Origin: Caprella mutica
Lineage: Eukaryota; Arthropoda; Malacostraca; Amphipoda; Caprellidae
NCBI GenBank assembly: GCA_947561585.1
Contig: CANNZV010001127.1
Coordinates: 62,001-126,000, forward strand
Length of the DNA stretch: 64,000 nucleotides
Reading direction: 5' to 3'
Made by a program: the position numbers and the translations under genes
In this document: positions 46,396 to 58,800 of the stretch, one piece after another
Layout: each line of letters opens with the position of its first letter
How positions within the stretch are numbered: the stretch's first letter is position 1
The notes under the pieces: model-generated
What the model was told of the DNA's origin: nothing
Seen by the model: the letters and a program-made list of their open reading frames with translations, nothing else
The model's database searches: none

Positions 46396-46839
46396 TCAAA
46401 CAACACTTTCCTCTGCAGTAAAAAATTGATCCACTCCACACACCAACTCATTGCTACCAGGCAGAAACTTGTTCTCTTGCCTCGATTTTATTTGCTTGTG
46501 TCCCTCCACAACATTCGCCAAATTAGCAGCAGTATTCTTCACGTTTTCGCTCCCGACGCTATATTTCTGAGTGCAAAAACCAGGCATTTGCCAGCTTTTC
46601 GAAACGCTGCCAATTGAATTAGAATTGTGATGATCTCGAGTACTCCGACTACAGGCAACTGAATTGGGGTCATTATGCAAATGTGAGACACAATCCATGT
46701 CAGTTATTGGCGGCTGAGAAGTTAAGCTATAAATTGTGGCTGCTTGTGGAGAGGAAGGTACTTGTGCAGGAGATGGGGATTGCCTTCGCGATCTTGAAGG
46801 AGGACAAAATGATGGGAAAACTTCACTAGTGGTTTGACC
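46396..46839 (-). CDS. Sidestep-like exon 16: C-terminal tail with PDZ-type end
   Basis: Residues 872-1018 plus stop. Starts GQTTSEVFPSFCPPSRSRRQ and is Ser/Pro-rich, with a PPSRSRRQSPSPAQVPSSP stretch suited to SH3 or kinase recognition (inference). The last four residues ESVV fit a class I PDZ ligand (S-x-V). Acceptor ATTATTGCAG. The stop TGA is at 46396-46398. The plus-strand frame 46426-46617 is a shadow. Confidence 0.9.
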   Translation of the reverse strand, partial: GQTTSEVFPSFCPPSRSRRQSPSPAQVPSSPQAATIYSLTSQPPITDMDCVSHLHNDPNSVACSRSTRDHHNSNSIGSVSKSWQMPGFCTQKYSVGSENVKNTAANLANVVEGHKQIKSRQENKFLPGSNELVCGVDQFFTAEESVV

Positions 46840-49800
46840 CTGCAATAATAAAAGCGCACATTGAGGTCAACTTCTACGATCACTCATACTGAAATAGCAC
46901 TTTTGAAGCTAAAAGACTGTAAACAAAAACTTACAAATTGTCCGGAGTCAAGAAAAGACATTTCACTTGGAATTGAACAAGGAGTTGCAGCGAAATCTGA
47001 CGTGTAATCCATTGGAGTGTTTGGAGTGGAGAGAAGCTTGTTTGTTTCTATTGTGGAGGAAAAACAATTTACTTCAACAAGGTACAGTACACAATAAATC
47101 ACTATTCAACCATTACCTGACACTATAGTAATACACAGTGTCATAATTATATATTGACCAATAACTCATGGCTTAATCACCTATATTCGACACCACATCT
47201 GGGCAAAATGAATCACCTCTTCCAAAACCAGAGGAAGCATTCACGTCATCATTATCTGCAAATTTCTCGAGTTTGCTGCTGATATTCTCTTCGAAATTGC
47301 TGTCTGCTGCTTTGCCTGGGAAATTATGAGCTCTTCGTCTATTGAACCACACAACTTTGATAATTAGCGCTATCAGGAGAATGACCAGTACAGATGTTAA
47401 GGACGTTAGGATGACTACTGTGAAGAAACCAACTTCTGGTTCGCCGATATTGCCTGTAAAAGCGTTAGAGAATGCTAATGATTAGGGTTGTGACAATGTG
47501 CGTTTAAAATCATAGATCTTAAGAATAGCATAGATGAAACGAAAAGTAATGGTATCAAATACTACATCCCGCTGATTTAGAACGATTCAATACTGTATAT
47601 TTCTTTCCGTCTATATTTTTTTCAGGATCTATGACTTTAAACGTATATTGTCACAACCCTACTAATGATATATTTAGTTCAAATAAAAAAATATTTTCAA
47701 GTAGCTTGTTCTTCATTCATTATGAGTCAAGTTTAAATGACTATCAATTTTAAGGTGTTTATCTAGCTATAACTTTCATTAATATATATAATTTGCGAAA
47801 TGCGTAGTATATAATATTATTTTAGTATGAAACGTTAGAATCAAGCTATTAATGAATACTGACTATTTAATTGAATTTCTTCTTCTGTTTTAAATTCACA
47901 GTCATAATCATAAAACGATAACAAAATGGCGAATTATTGTGAATTAATAAGTGACAAAATCATTATTAATTATAATAAATTTGGCTTACTGTTTTCCCTG
48001 CGTACGTTCCTGGAGGTGAAAGCAGATACCAGAACAGGCTCGGAAGTGGCTGGTCCATGAGCCACGTAAACTTTGATTTGGTAGTTAGTAGCTGGGTCTA
48101 GTCTACTAACGTTGAAGGACGGTTGTTGTGAAGTGACGTTTGCAAATAAGGAATTATTAGCCAAGTACACCTGGGAAAACAAACATACATATTATTAACA
48201 ACCGGTAATTTATTATGAATAAGCTTCTGAAATATCATATTGTTAACATCATCTTATTTCCTCACCAAGTGAACTGCCTCTCCAAGCAACCTGTCTCACC
48301 AAGCAAGCTGTCTCTTTATCACCAAGAAATCTGTCTCACCAAGCAACCTGTCTCAACATGCCACCTGTCTCATCTAGCAAGCTCTCTCACCAAGCAACCT
48401 GTCTCACCAAACAATCTGTCTCTTTCTTACAATGAAAGCTGTCTCAGTTCTATCACCAAGCAAGCTGTTTCACCAAGAAAGCCTTCTCACCATGCACTCT
48501 GCCTCATGCACCAAGCAAACTGTCTCACCAATCATGATCTCTCCCCAAGCAGCCTGTCTCACCAAGCAACCTGTCTCTTTCTTACAAAGCAAGCTGTCTA
48601 ACCAAGCAAGCTGCTTCTCTAAGCAACCTGCCTCACCAAGCAAGCTGTCTCTCTCACCTCTGCTCGGTACACAGCATTAGGGGTGTATGCTGTCTCACAC
48701 ATCAGACTCAAAGAAGAGGCAGTTATGTTTGCAAGGCGACAGGAAGAGAGCGGAGCTGGAACACCTACAGCAGGTAAAAGAATGATCTTATTAGTTACAA
48801 CACGAAAAATTGGGTTCATTAGGAAGAAAACACTTATTTGGTGTATATGTCGTATTTGCTAAAAAATAGAGGTCAAATTTCGGAACCAATAACTATATAT
48901 TTCTGCTCGTGAAATCAAAATCTTCATTTTACTTCGTTTTTCATATTAAAAAGTCTTTTGCTCAATTGCTCATAATTACTAGTCTTTCAGATAAAGCATA
49001 TTAATGATTTAAAAGTTCATAACTAATATAAATTAAATTCTAAACTAGATTTAATTACTCCCGTGTAATAATATACTTCATAAAATAATTATTTACTTAG
49101 GAACTAATCCTTTACTGAGGGAGATTAATGTTGAACTCCTTTGACGCAGCTTTTAAGGATGTTCTTCTATTTAGAACATTAAATCCTTGAAATTATTCTT
49201 AAAAGAAAAAATACTACTTTTATTTGAGTTTACCCTTGAAACTTCATTTTAAACTCACCATATGGAACATCTTTATATACATGTTTCTTTTTACTGTATA
49301 TATTTGTACCTACTCAATTGAGTCATTAAATAAAATTTCTTTCATTTCTTTATGTTACCTAACAGGTAGATTTTTCGGCAGAAAATATTCATGGTTTCGC
49401 TGATGCGGAATGCATATATACGACTCGGGAATATCTCGCTTACGAGAGTCCAGGAATGATCTAATTTGAATAAAGGTGAGGCCTTTGGAAGTAACTTGGT
49501 GTGTGAGAGTGTTCCTGCAACTCCAATGGCAAGAAGAATAGTTCTGCTCTTGAGGAAGCAAAAGGAATTGAAGATGAGTAGGAACTTGAAGATGTTAACT
49601 TTTGGATTGTATCACTGAGGTGTCCAAATCGAATAAACTTCCTTTTTGTCATCTGTTTGGTTCTATAAGATCTTATGTCAAATTCTTGTTTGTTTTGGCT
49701 ATATACTTTAAACTTGTGATCAATTAATAAACCTATTATTAATTATACTATTGAAGGTTTAATAAAGACATCTTGATTAGAAAATCGTCTTGTAATAACT

Positions 49801-52800
49801 TGTATGTACGTAAAAAACAGTGATATCAAATGAAAAGATGCGAAGTTAGATAGTTTTCGATCTGTGTCATACATATATAGATATTAGATTTCAATATGTT
49901 AAATGAGAGTACAAGTAGGCATAGAAGAAATATAATAACTAATATATATATATATCGATAAATTACTGACTCGATGAAACGAATTTCTGGGATCAAAACC
50001 AATATAAGTAATATTTTGATAGTTCTGTTTATACTGTTCAAACTAAATTCCAAGAAAATATTGACCATTTTCTATTTTTTTGCAGAAATAAATAGGTACC
50101 GTTTTCATTTCCCATAACATAAATATTCATTTGTACTTAAGTTTCACCAATTTATCAGAAGATTCCCTATGCATTAACAGAGAAAAGATGTGTTTTTGGT
50201 TCTGTTAATTTACTAAAAACAATACTTACTACCTTAATATCAACCAATTAACCAATAAAATTCATGATTACTAAAGAGCAAAATTAACCTATCAATAATC
50301 ATCGTAATTCACGATATCTAAAAAAATAATTAACCAACTGAATAAATTATATTTCTCTTTTCTGAGTAGGTAGGTACACACACCAGGTGTATATAATGAA
50401 TTGACTCACTTGCGACATTGATGGAGAAGTTGCAGGGAGAAGTCTGATTGCCCATTTCGTTGAATCCGTAACATGACAGATGTCTATCTTCAGCTGCCTT
50501 GGAGGGGATCACCGTGAATTGGGCCGTCACTTTATCATTCAGAACACTGGAGGCAAAGTATTGCAAATATGTCAGCTCGAGGTACCGTAATATCCATAAC
50601 ATAATAATAAGGAAATGAAAAAGAAATGAGATGGAGAGGCGATGCATACTGATTTTGACTCTGACGTCAAAATGATGCCCCGTGAAAATTAGGTAGTTTG
50701 AGAAATAACATTTAAGTAGAAAGATACTAACATTTTGATTATTGTTTCAATTCATTATCTATGATAATTAATAATTGATTTCAAATAAACTAGGTACAAG
50801 AAAAAATGAGTGACTGAAACAAAATTGATAATAAATATTTTGAGCACATAATTTTCCTACTTGTAACTGTTAATTAATCAAATTATAGTTACATAACACC
50901 CAATTTATTACTATCATAACTCAATTAAAAATTTACTTGTCAGTATGTCGATGATGCACAAATAAAATGTTTACCTCATGCAACGTACAAAATGAATTTC
51001 AGATGTAGCTTTGATTTTGATGATTGTGGTATTGAAAATGATGTGAATGTTGCAGAATATTTTTGTATCGAGAATTCATCAGAACTGATCTTAAATTAGT
51101 ATCTATAAACAAGATGCATTGAAATCTCTTATTGTCAGACGCAATATATACAAATTTTATAAACAATATCAATAATTAGACGACGAATTAATAGATACAT
51201 TATCATACCAATTAATAATGAATTAAATGATGATGCGGACTTAGGTAATCGAAATGAGACACACCTCTTCGTAGACTTTACGATATCCTCCACCTCTGAT
51301 ATGTGGGTTTCTCCACTTCCATTCCACCTCCATTCAATGTTGTGGACAGGTGGGTATGATGATATGCTGCAGGTGACGTTGATAGGCTCATCGTAAATGA
51401 AGTACGTTATCGGGGCACTCGCACACACTGGTTTGTCTGTGGAAGGAGAGGCGTATCTTATCAACCCGGGCACAGTCTATAACTTGTCTGAATGATAATT
51501 TTGAAAATTGGTTTATAAGCACCGAAAAGGAATTGTAATTTCCATGAAATAGATAGGAAGTGGGAGGGAAGTTAATATATTACCAAGTTAATAATGTACG
51601 ACGTATAGTTTTTCAATGTGGCAGTAAACATTTGTGCATCATTTTTTCTCGTAAAAAATGATGTTAGTAATTAAATATATACTGGTGAGAATTTATTCGT
51701 CTGGATAGTAACGAACAAGAGAAAAATAGGTTTATATAATTATATGCATATAACTGTGAATTTCTCAGCATCGGCAACAATGGCGTTGTGATCTGTTTTT
51801 TTACAAAAACAGCTAACACTCTTTAATACCGAGAATAAACCAATAACAGTACGCACGCCTAAATACACGCCAATGATTAAGATTAATCACTTCAATAGAG
51901 TTCAAAGTTGATTCAATTTAAAGGTCCCCTCCAAGCAAATATTTGTATTGCCTTATTCAACGAGGCTAATGTTTCTAATCATTTTGCCGCAAACCGCATC
52001 GAATTTGGTTGCATATTTTTAATTTTATATGCTTTTAAATATTATTATAATCAAAACTCTACGAAACCAATTTTACTTCCGATTTACTAATTTAAGAAAT
52101 TTTCAGCCTGAAGAAAAAGAATGTACACCATTTATTTTGATTGCCAACTAGGTATTAGGTTTAATAAATCCATTTAATATTCGTGTAAAGGTATAAAATT
52201 GAATGAACTTATAATAGAAACGTTTATATACTTTCGGAAACAATTAATATCTAATTTAAAGGCCGAAAATGCATGTTTTGTTTATAAAATTCAAATTTGT
52301 AATCAAAACAAAGAGTGTACAATCTTCTTCTTGAGCATCAGATTAGTGATTCGCTCAATTGTTGCTCACAGAGTATTAAAAAACTTTAAAAACAAATTAT
52401 AAAATATGTACTGAACCGAATTGTATGCGGTTTGCGGAATAATGATCGTAGACCTTAGTTCTATAATATTATGTAATAAACTCATTTTTTTCCCGGAACC
52501 TGGAGAGGACCTTTAAAGTAAATAAATAACAAACAAAACGAAGCACCGTAGGCGGATTCGAGTGCAATTGCTTTAACATTTATATATTATTAGTATCATC
52601 TGGGAATTAAATCAATAAATTTCCTCAGTATTTTGCGCTAAAATTGTGAATTAAACAAATTGAGTTTATTTAACAGCATTCTGCTCTAAACTAATTTTCC
52701 TCTGTCAATTCATCAACAGGATAGTAAGTGTTTGTTACAGGTTTACAGCCCCTTTAACGTTTACTTCCTAGAATTCTGTCACAGAAGCCGAAAGGAGAGT

Positions 52801-55800
52801 AAATATACGAGACTAAAGTGATTCAGTGCGAAAGAAAGTAGCTCCATGAAAAGAGTCACCTAATTACCATTCTGAGCAATGTTCATGGGCCACGAAAAGG
52901 TACTTGGCAGTGTAGTCAATTACGAATGAATGCGACGAAAGAAACACACGAAAGTACCGGTGACTGCACATTAAGGAGAAATATAGAAGATGATAGTGAA
53001 TTCTTCAGAAAAAAATCCTGGTTGGTTTATAGAAGATTAAAAATGTTCCTCATTAAAATCCTCCATAATGAAGCATAAACTGAAGTTGAAGAAAATAATC
53101 CTTAAGCTAAAACTAATCAAAATAGCACAAACTTACATTTTATTCTTAAAAGGACTGGGAGGCTTTTGGTAGAATTGACAGAATTGGTGGCTACACAGAA
53201 ATATCTTCCTGCCATGTATCTCTTTGCGCCTTGGATCACCAGAGAATCGCCAGAAATTAGTACACCGGCGCTCTTGTTCTGTACCTGCTTGTTGTTCTGA
53301 AACGATAGGGAGAGATAACGATAATAAATGTATTTTAAATTGTTGATAATACCTAATCAATAAATGTCAAAAGATTACGATAATGATCATTTTTTACTAT
53401 TAGTACATGCATATTGTACATAGGTAGAAAAATCGAATAATATCTATTATTAAACTTATAAATTATATTCATAAACTGTTTTGAATTAATAAAAAAATGT
53501 GAATAAAAGCCAAGTAGAAACTAAGAAACTATATTTAACCTAAATTCGATCTATTCTTCCAAATCATCATATATTGTATGAGCACTGAATTTTCAACGCT
53601 ATTATTATTATTCATTGAATAGACGAGCATGTTTATTAATTCCGATAATTATTTACATTCGCATTGTCAATTATTCGCTTATTAGTTGTTAGGTATTACG
53701 CAATGCATAAATGGCTATATTTTAACACTATATTAATACATAATAAATCTGACAAATGATATGAAATAATTATTTGTAATACTTGTAGCATTAAAGGTAA
53801 AGAATTCATTTTTATTACCAAATTAATAACGGCATTAAATAGTAATTCGCAAAGTTATTGTAATAATATATTGCAGAATATGTTTATTTCATATTCATTT
53901 CGCATTGAAATCATTCCTAAGAGGTTAATTATCATCCCTTAATTAGGGTCTAAATCGCTTTCAAATTACATCATTCTTTATAAACTTGTTTTTAAATATG
54001 TATCACTATAAATACATTTTAATAGCTCCTCAGTTACTATAATAAACTTTCTATATCTAACTTATATCTTCTCGGTCAATTAGAGCTGAAATCTATCGTC
54101 AAAGTTGGAAAGAAGGAGTAATAAATAGTGGGAAGTTATTTCACCTCGTGGAACCATTCGATGAGAGAATCCGCGGGATTGGCTTTCACCTCACAGGTGA
54201 AATAGACATCGGAACCTTCTTTGAGAGGTCCTGGGGAAATGGACCTTCCGAGAGACGTCGTGGCTATCGGTGGATCTGAAGGAAACGGGGAGATGTCAGG
54301 TCAGTAAAGCTTTACGAAAAACCTGATTCAATCGGCTGTTAAAGTTCAAATAAGGTAAAAGATAACTTATAACCTTCAAATAAGATAACTTTTTTTATTG
54401 TATGAAAAGGGATTTAAGATATTTGTATTACTGAAACACAATGTATTATATTTAAATCATTTGAAAATGAATGTGCACAAAAGAAATCATCAATTATTTG
54501 ATTTTTTTCTAAGATAAAATCAAAATTTATTTTTTATTGTATTCTATTTTATACCATTAACTCATTTTAAAAATGATCGATATTCATACCTAATTACAAG
54601 ATGCAGATATGAACACTTGTGATTTAACTTACACAACACATTGAGAGTTGTAGAGTTGAAGACTTTAATATTAGGAACTTTTGGGTTGACGGCCTCGCAC
54701 AGAACCTCCTGACCATCCTCCAGCCGTGTGACGTTCAGAACTAGAGTGGAACTTGTCACAGAACCGTACTGCTTGTTCTGAAGGAGGCAAGATGAGAGTT
54801 CTAAATGAAGTTCTCATATACTATTCATTTCTAAAGTGATTGAATGACATTGAATATTTTGATTATTTTAAACAATTAAGGTTCAAGAATATGTGCTAGA
54901 GATTATAAAAAATTGGGGAAGATATTTACAAATTATTCAAGCTCGGAAGGTAAAGAAACAGATAGTATATATTTTCTATTTTTTCATTAACTATTTTCTT
55001 ACAAACTAAATCTCACTTTATAAATAGGTATTCTAGTTTTCCCGTCGATTTTCCAGGTTAATTGGGCAGGTGGATATGAGCCAGCAGTTGAACAGCTCAA
55101 AGTGGCAGTTTGTCCCGATTGAATTGAAGGGGGGCCGTTCACTCGCACAGTTTCAGGTAACACTGGGATGAGCAGAGAGAAAATGTGAGACAACCTTAAT
55201 ATATAAGAGTCCCATGCCATAATACAATTAAAAGACAAATAGAGTAAAGATTTTCAAAAGTTTTTGAGTAAACCGTTTAAGCGGTAGTTAGATCATGTAT
55301 CTATCTGATAAAACTTAGGAAAATTCTCAAAATTCATAAAGGCTCTTCATCCTATTTCTCCTATTATTATAAAAGTATGGCGTGAAAAATAGAACAATTA
55401 TCCAAAATTTATATTCATTTGATCAAATTAATTGGTCATGCATCTATTTCTTATATTATCTCTCTGAACGAGAATAGAAGTATTCCCTTTAAATGATAAC
55501 AATCTGTAACTTCTGATATACAAAAAGAACTCACAATGCATTCGTAGGAATATTTTCTTCTCAAGTGCAGGCAAGCGGTCGCTGTTCTTCGCCTGGCAGG
55601 TCAGAGTGGAGTTGCTCCAAGACCTTTGAAGGCGCTCTATCGAAAGTTCCGATTGAATAACTCCGTCTACGGAGGAGGTCAATGGAGCGGAAAGTGGAGT
55701 GCCATTTCTAAGCCATGTAATCGTAGCTTTTGGCACTCCTACCGGGAAAACAATAATGCAATGGTGATTATTGGGTGAAGAAATCTTTTTACAATATTTC

Positions 55801-58800
55801 GTAAGAAAATAAGAGAGCCAAATAACAGCTATTTTAGCAAACTGAATTAGTTTTTTTCTTTGAAACTTATATAATTGAGAATAAAAGATTTATATATAGT
55901 GTGATAATCATAAAGATCTAATTTATGAAATTATTGATTATGACATATCATCAATAAATCAATAACATAAAAGTTACAAGATTATAATCATTTCATAAAT
56001 TTCAATAATTATACTGACTACATAATGAAAAAATGAGACAAAATGCAAGTAATTTCAGGATTCTAACCACAACAAAGGCATAGCTAGGATATATTTCGTA
56101 CCCTGCCTTGCAAAGCACTTCAGAAGCAAAGGAGACCCTTCAACGTATGGGTTTGAAATCCCTCCAATTCCTGGGAAATGTCCTGAAGAGTCCAAAATCT
56201 CCAAACTTCTAATCGGTTCTATTCGGAAAGCAGAGACAGGAATTAAATTCTTGTATAGCTGGGAATTAAACATCGGGAGGAACCATGTAAAGAATGTAAA
56301 GACATCGAAGATAATTGAATGGGGCTAGATTCGAGAATCAGAGTTATAATTTTCTATATCTAACATTTTTCTATAGATATTATATCATACATTGATTAAT
56401 TTATTTTTCAATATTTTGAATAACTATTTGATATTTTGAGAGATAAATATGGAAAATAACATCAATAAAAGAGAAAGGTACAATATCTGTATAGTTCTAC
56501 CTAAATGTATACAATTTAAGAATTGAATGAGTTTCGCCAATGGTGGTACAAGATGTGATACTTATGGTACCACAACGGGTGGTTCATAAGGCGATACAGT
56601 GTACTATTGCAACAATCAATGCCAAGTGACATATGTTCCACACGTTGTTATTGTTTTAATATCGAAATATAGAGCGCACCACACGCCACAGTACAGGGTC
56701 TAACATCTATGGCGGTGTGTGACAACTGCAACATCTGGCACTTGCGCTTAACGTGTTAGAAGATGCAAATTATCTGTCTTGTTAACTTTAGTTAATACGG
56801 TACTACACAAGTACCAAAATTAAGTATTTGTCAATGATTAAAAGTGATGTAGTTTAAGACAATTATGCGTGATTTATCTATGATCCTTTCACTACTCTTT
56901 ACTTAATTACAACACTTGTGGAGACACACAAAAAAGAAAGAGAATAATATTGATATTTTCGGAAATATCAACAATTTTTTTTTTCATTTCTTTTTTACAA
57001 TTTAAATAAACAGATATATAGTCTATATATTTTCCCTTGGGCTCATTACTACCTATGACAGTAAGGTTGACAAAGTGATTGTGAGTTGGAGATTTGAAGA
57101 AATCGACTCTGCATTCGTACAACCCCTCGTCTGCTAGAGCGACCATCTTCAGCGTCAAGCTGGCTGTCTCAGCACTCACAGATGATCGACTGTTATCGTC
57201 AGTCGGACTACTGCCTGAGAATCCTTTGGATTGCAACCTTGGTCGACCATCAAAACTGTTTGAGGAATTGGAAAATATTTTATAATATGGTATAGAATGT
57301 AGGATCAAATAGTTGTGTTATTAAGATTATTGATTTATTTGCGTTTTAAAAGAAAGCTTAATTGAGTTACTGTTATAAAATAAATACATTGATCATAATA
57401 ATTATTGGCAAGATGTGAAATATCCGTTTTTACTCGATTCTTTCTTTACGGAAGGGTAAATTATGAAAAAAATATTGAATTTTATGCATTTTTCATGTGA
57501 AAAAGACAATTAAACTGTACAAATTTCGCAACAATGATTGATTAAACAAGTACAGCATAAAAGGCCATGAGGACCATATTGTAGAATCAAATAGGCGCAA
57601 TTAAACTATTAATCCATTGTGTGTCTCTTCAGTGACAAAACTGATTGCAAACGTCTATCATAATTTTTCCACCAATTTAATGCAGTCTTCCTCCGTATAA
57701 TCTTGTTCCATTCCTCATGTCTGACCTGCTCCAATTGAGTCAGATTTTTGAGTTTCAGAGAACTCCAACGATTCTCGATGGATTAAAGGCCGGGCTTTGT
57801 GATTGCGACTCCAAAGTGTTTATTTTAATCTCTTCAGCCAATTATGTATCAATTTGAAACTATGCTTGGGATCATTGTCCTGCACGAAGATCAAACGATT
57901 TTCCGGCATTAGTTAGATCGTAATTTTACTGCTCTTCTTTCTTTTACCTTTAACAAGCCTTCCAGTTCCTGATGCTGCAAAGCATTACCAAATCATTTGA
58001 CTTCCACCTCCATGTAAAACAGTCGGAATGCATGTATTCTTAGGGAGAATTCCAGAGCTCCTGTATTCATGAGAGACGTTGTTGTGATCAGTACTTCATA
58101 ATACTCTATATACTGTTCTTCATGATACATCAATCTCAAAGCCCATTGCATTCAGTATATCGTTAGTGGTACCACGAGGAATATTTTTGGTAAATCTCAC
58201 TAGTTTCCGCTCACTCCTGACTGAAAAAATGCTCTTTCTACCACATCCTTCTCTGTTGAAGAACTTATCAATAATTCTGAATTATTGTTCTCATAGAATA
58301 TTTAGTGATATCTAATTATCTTAGAGATCTTATCATACTAGTTACCTTATGAGCATCATCTATTTCTAATGTCAACACTGTGTTCTTTTGTCTTCGCCAT
58401 CGTATCGCTCTTTGACTGACGATGAATATCATTAATGTGTTTGACATATTTTCCTTTACTTAATATTTTTAATTGCTGGATATCCGAAGTGAAATTTTCT
58501 AGTGAGTGTCGTTGCCAATAGTAGGAAACGTGCAACCTATTAGATATCACAGAAAATGAACAAAAATATCTATAATATATATATTTTACAAACAATGTTA
58601 CCAATAAATGTGCCATGACTATATTTTCTCCTTTAGTTGGTAACTACTTTATTAGTTATTGCTCCCAATTTTGTGCAGTGTAATTATTTTTCTCACAGAA
58701 ATACAAAAAGTGCAAATCTTTCTTTTCATACCTGACCCTTTCTTAGGGATGTTATCATAAAATAACGAATGTTAGGTAGTCATTTCTTCATATTTTATGG

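Noticed and set aside
48215..48680. Two plus-strand frames with repeated Ser/Lys/Gln motifs
   Set aside because: They are antisense translations of the intronic 17-bp array of the sidestep-like gene.
49355..49652. Two overlapping minus-strand frames in intron 11
   Set aside because: No domain, and including them would break the consistent phase between exons 11 and 12.
53133..53360. 75-codon minus-strand frame at exon 9
   Set aside because: It is in a different phase from the Ig4-encoding exon, which is supported by splice sites and Ig motifs.
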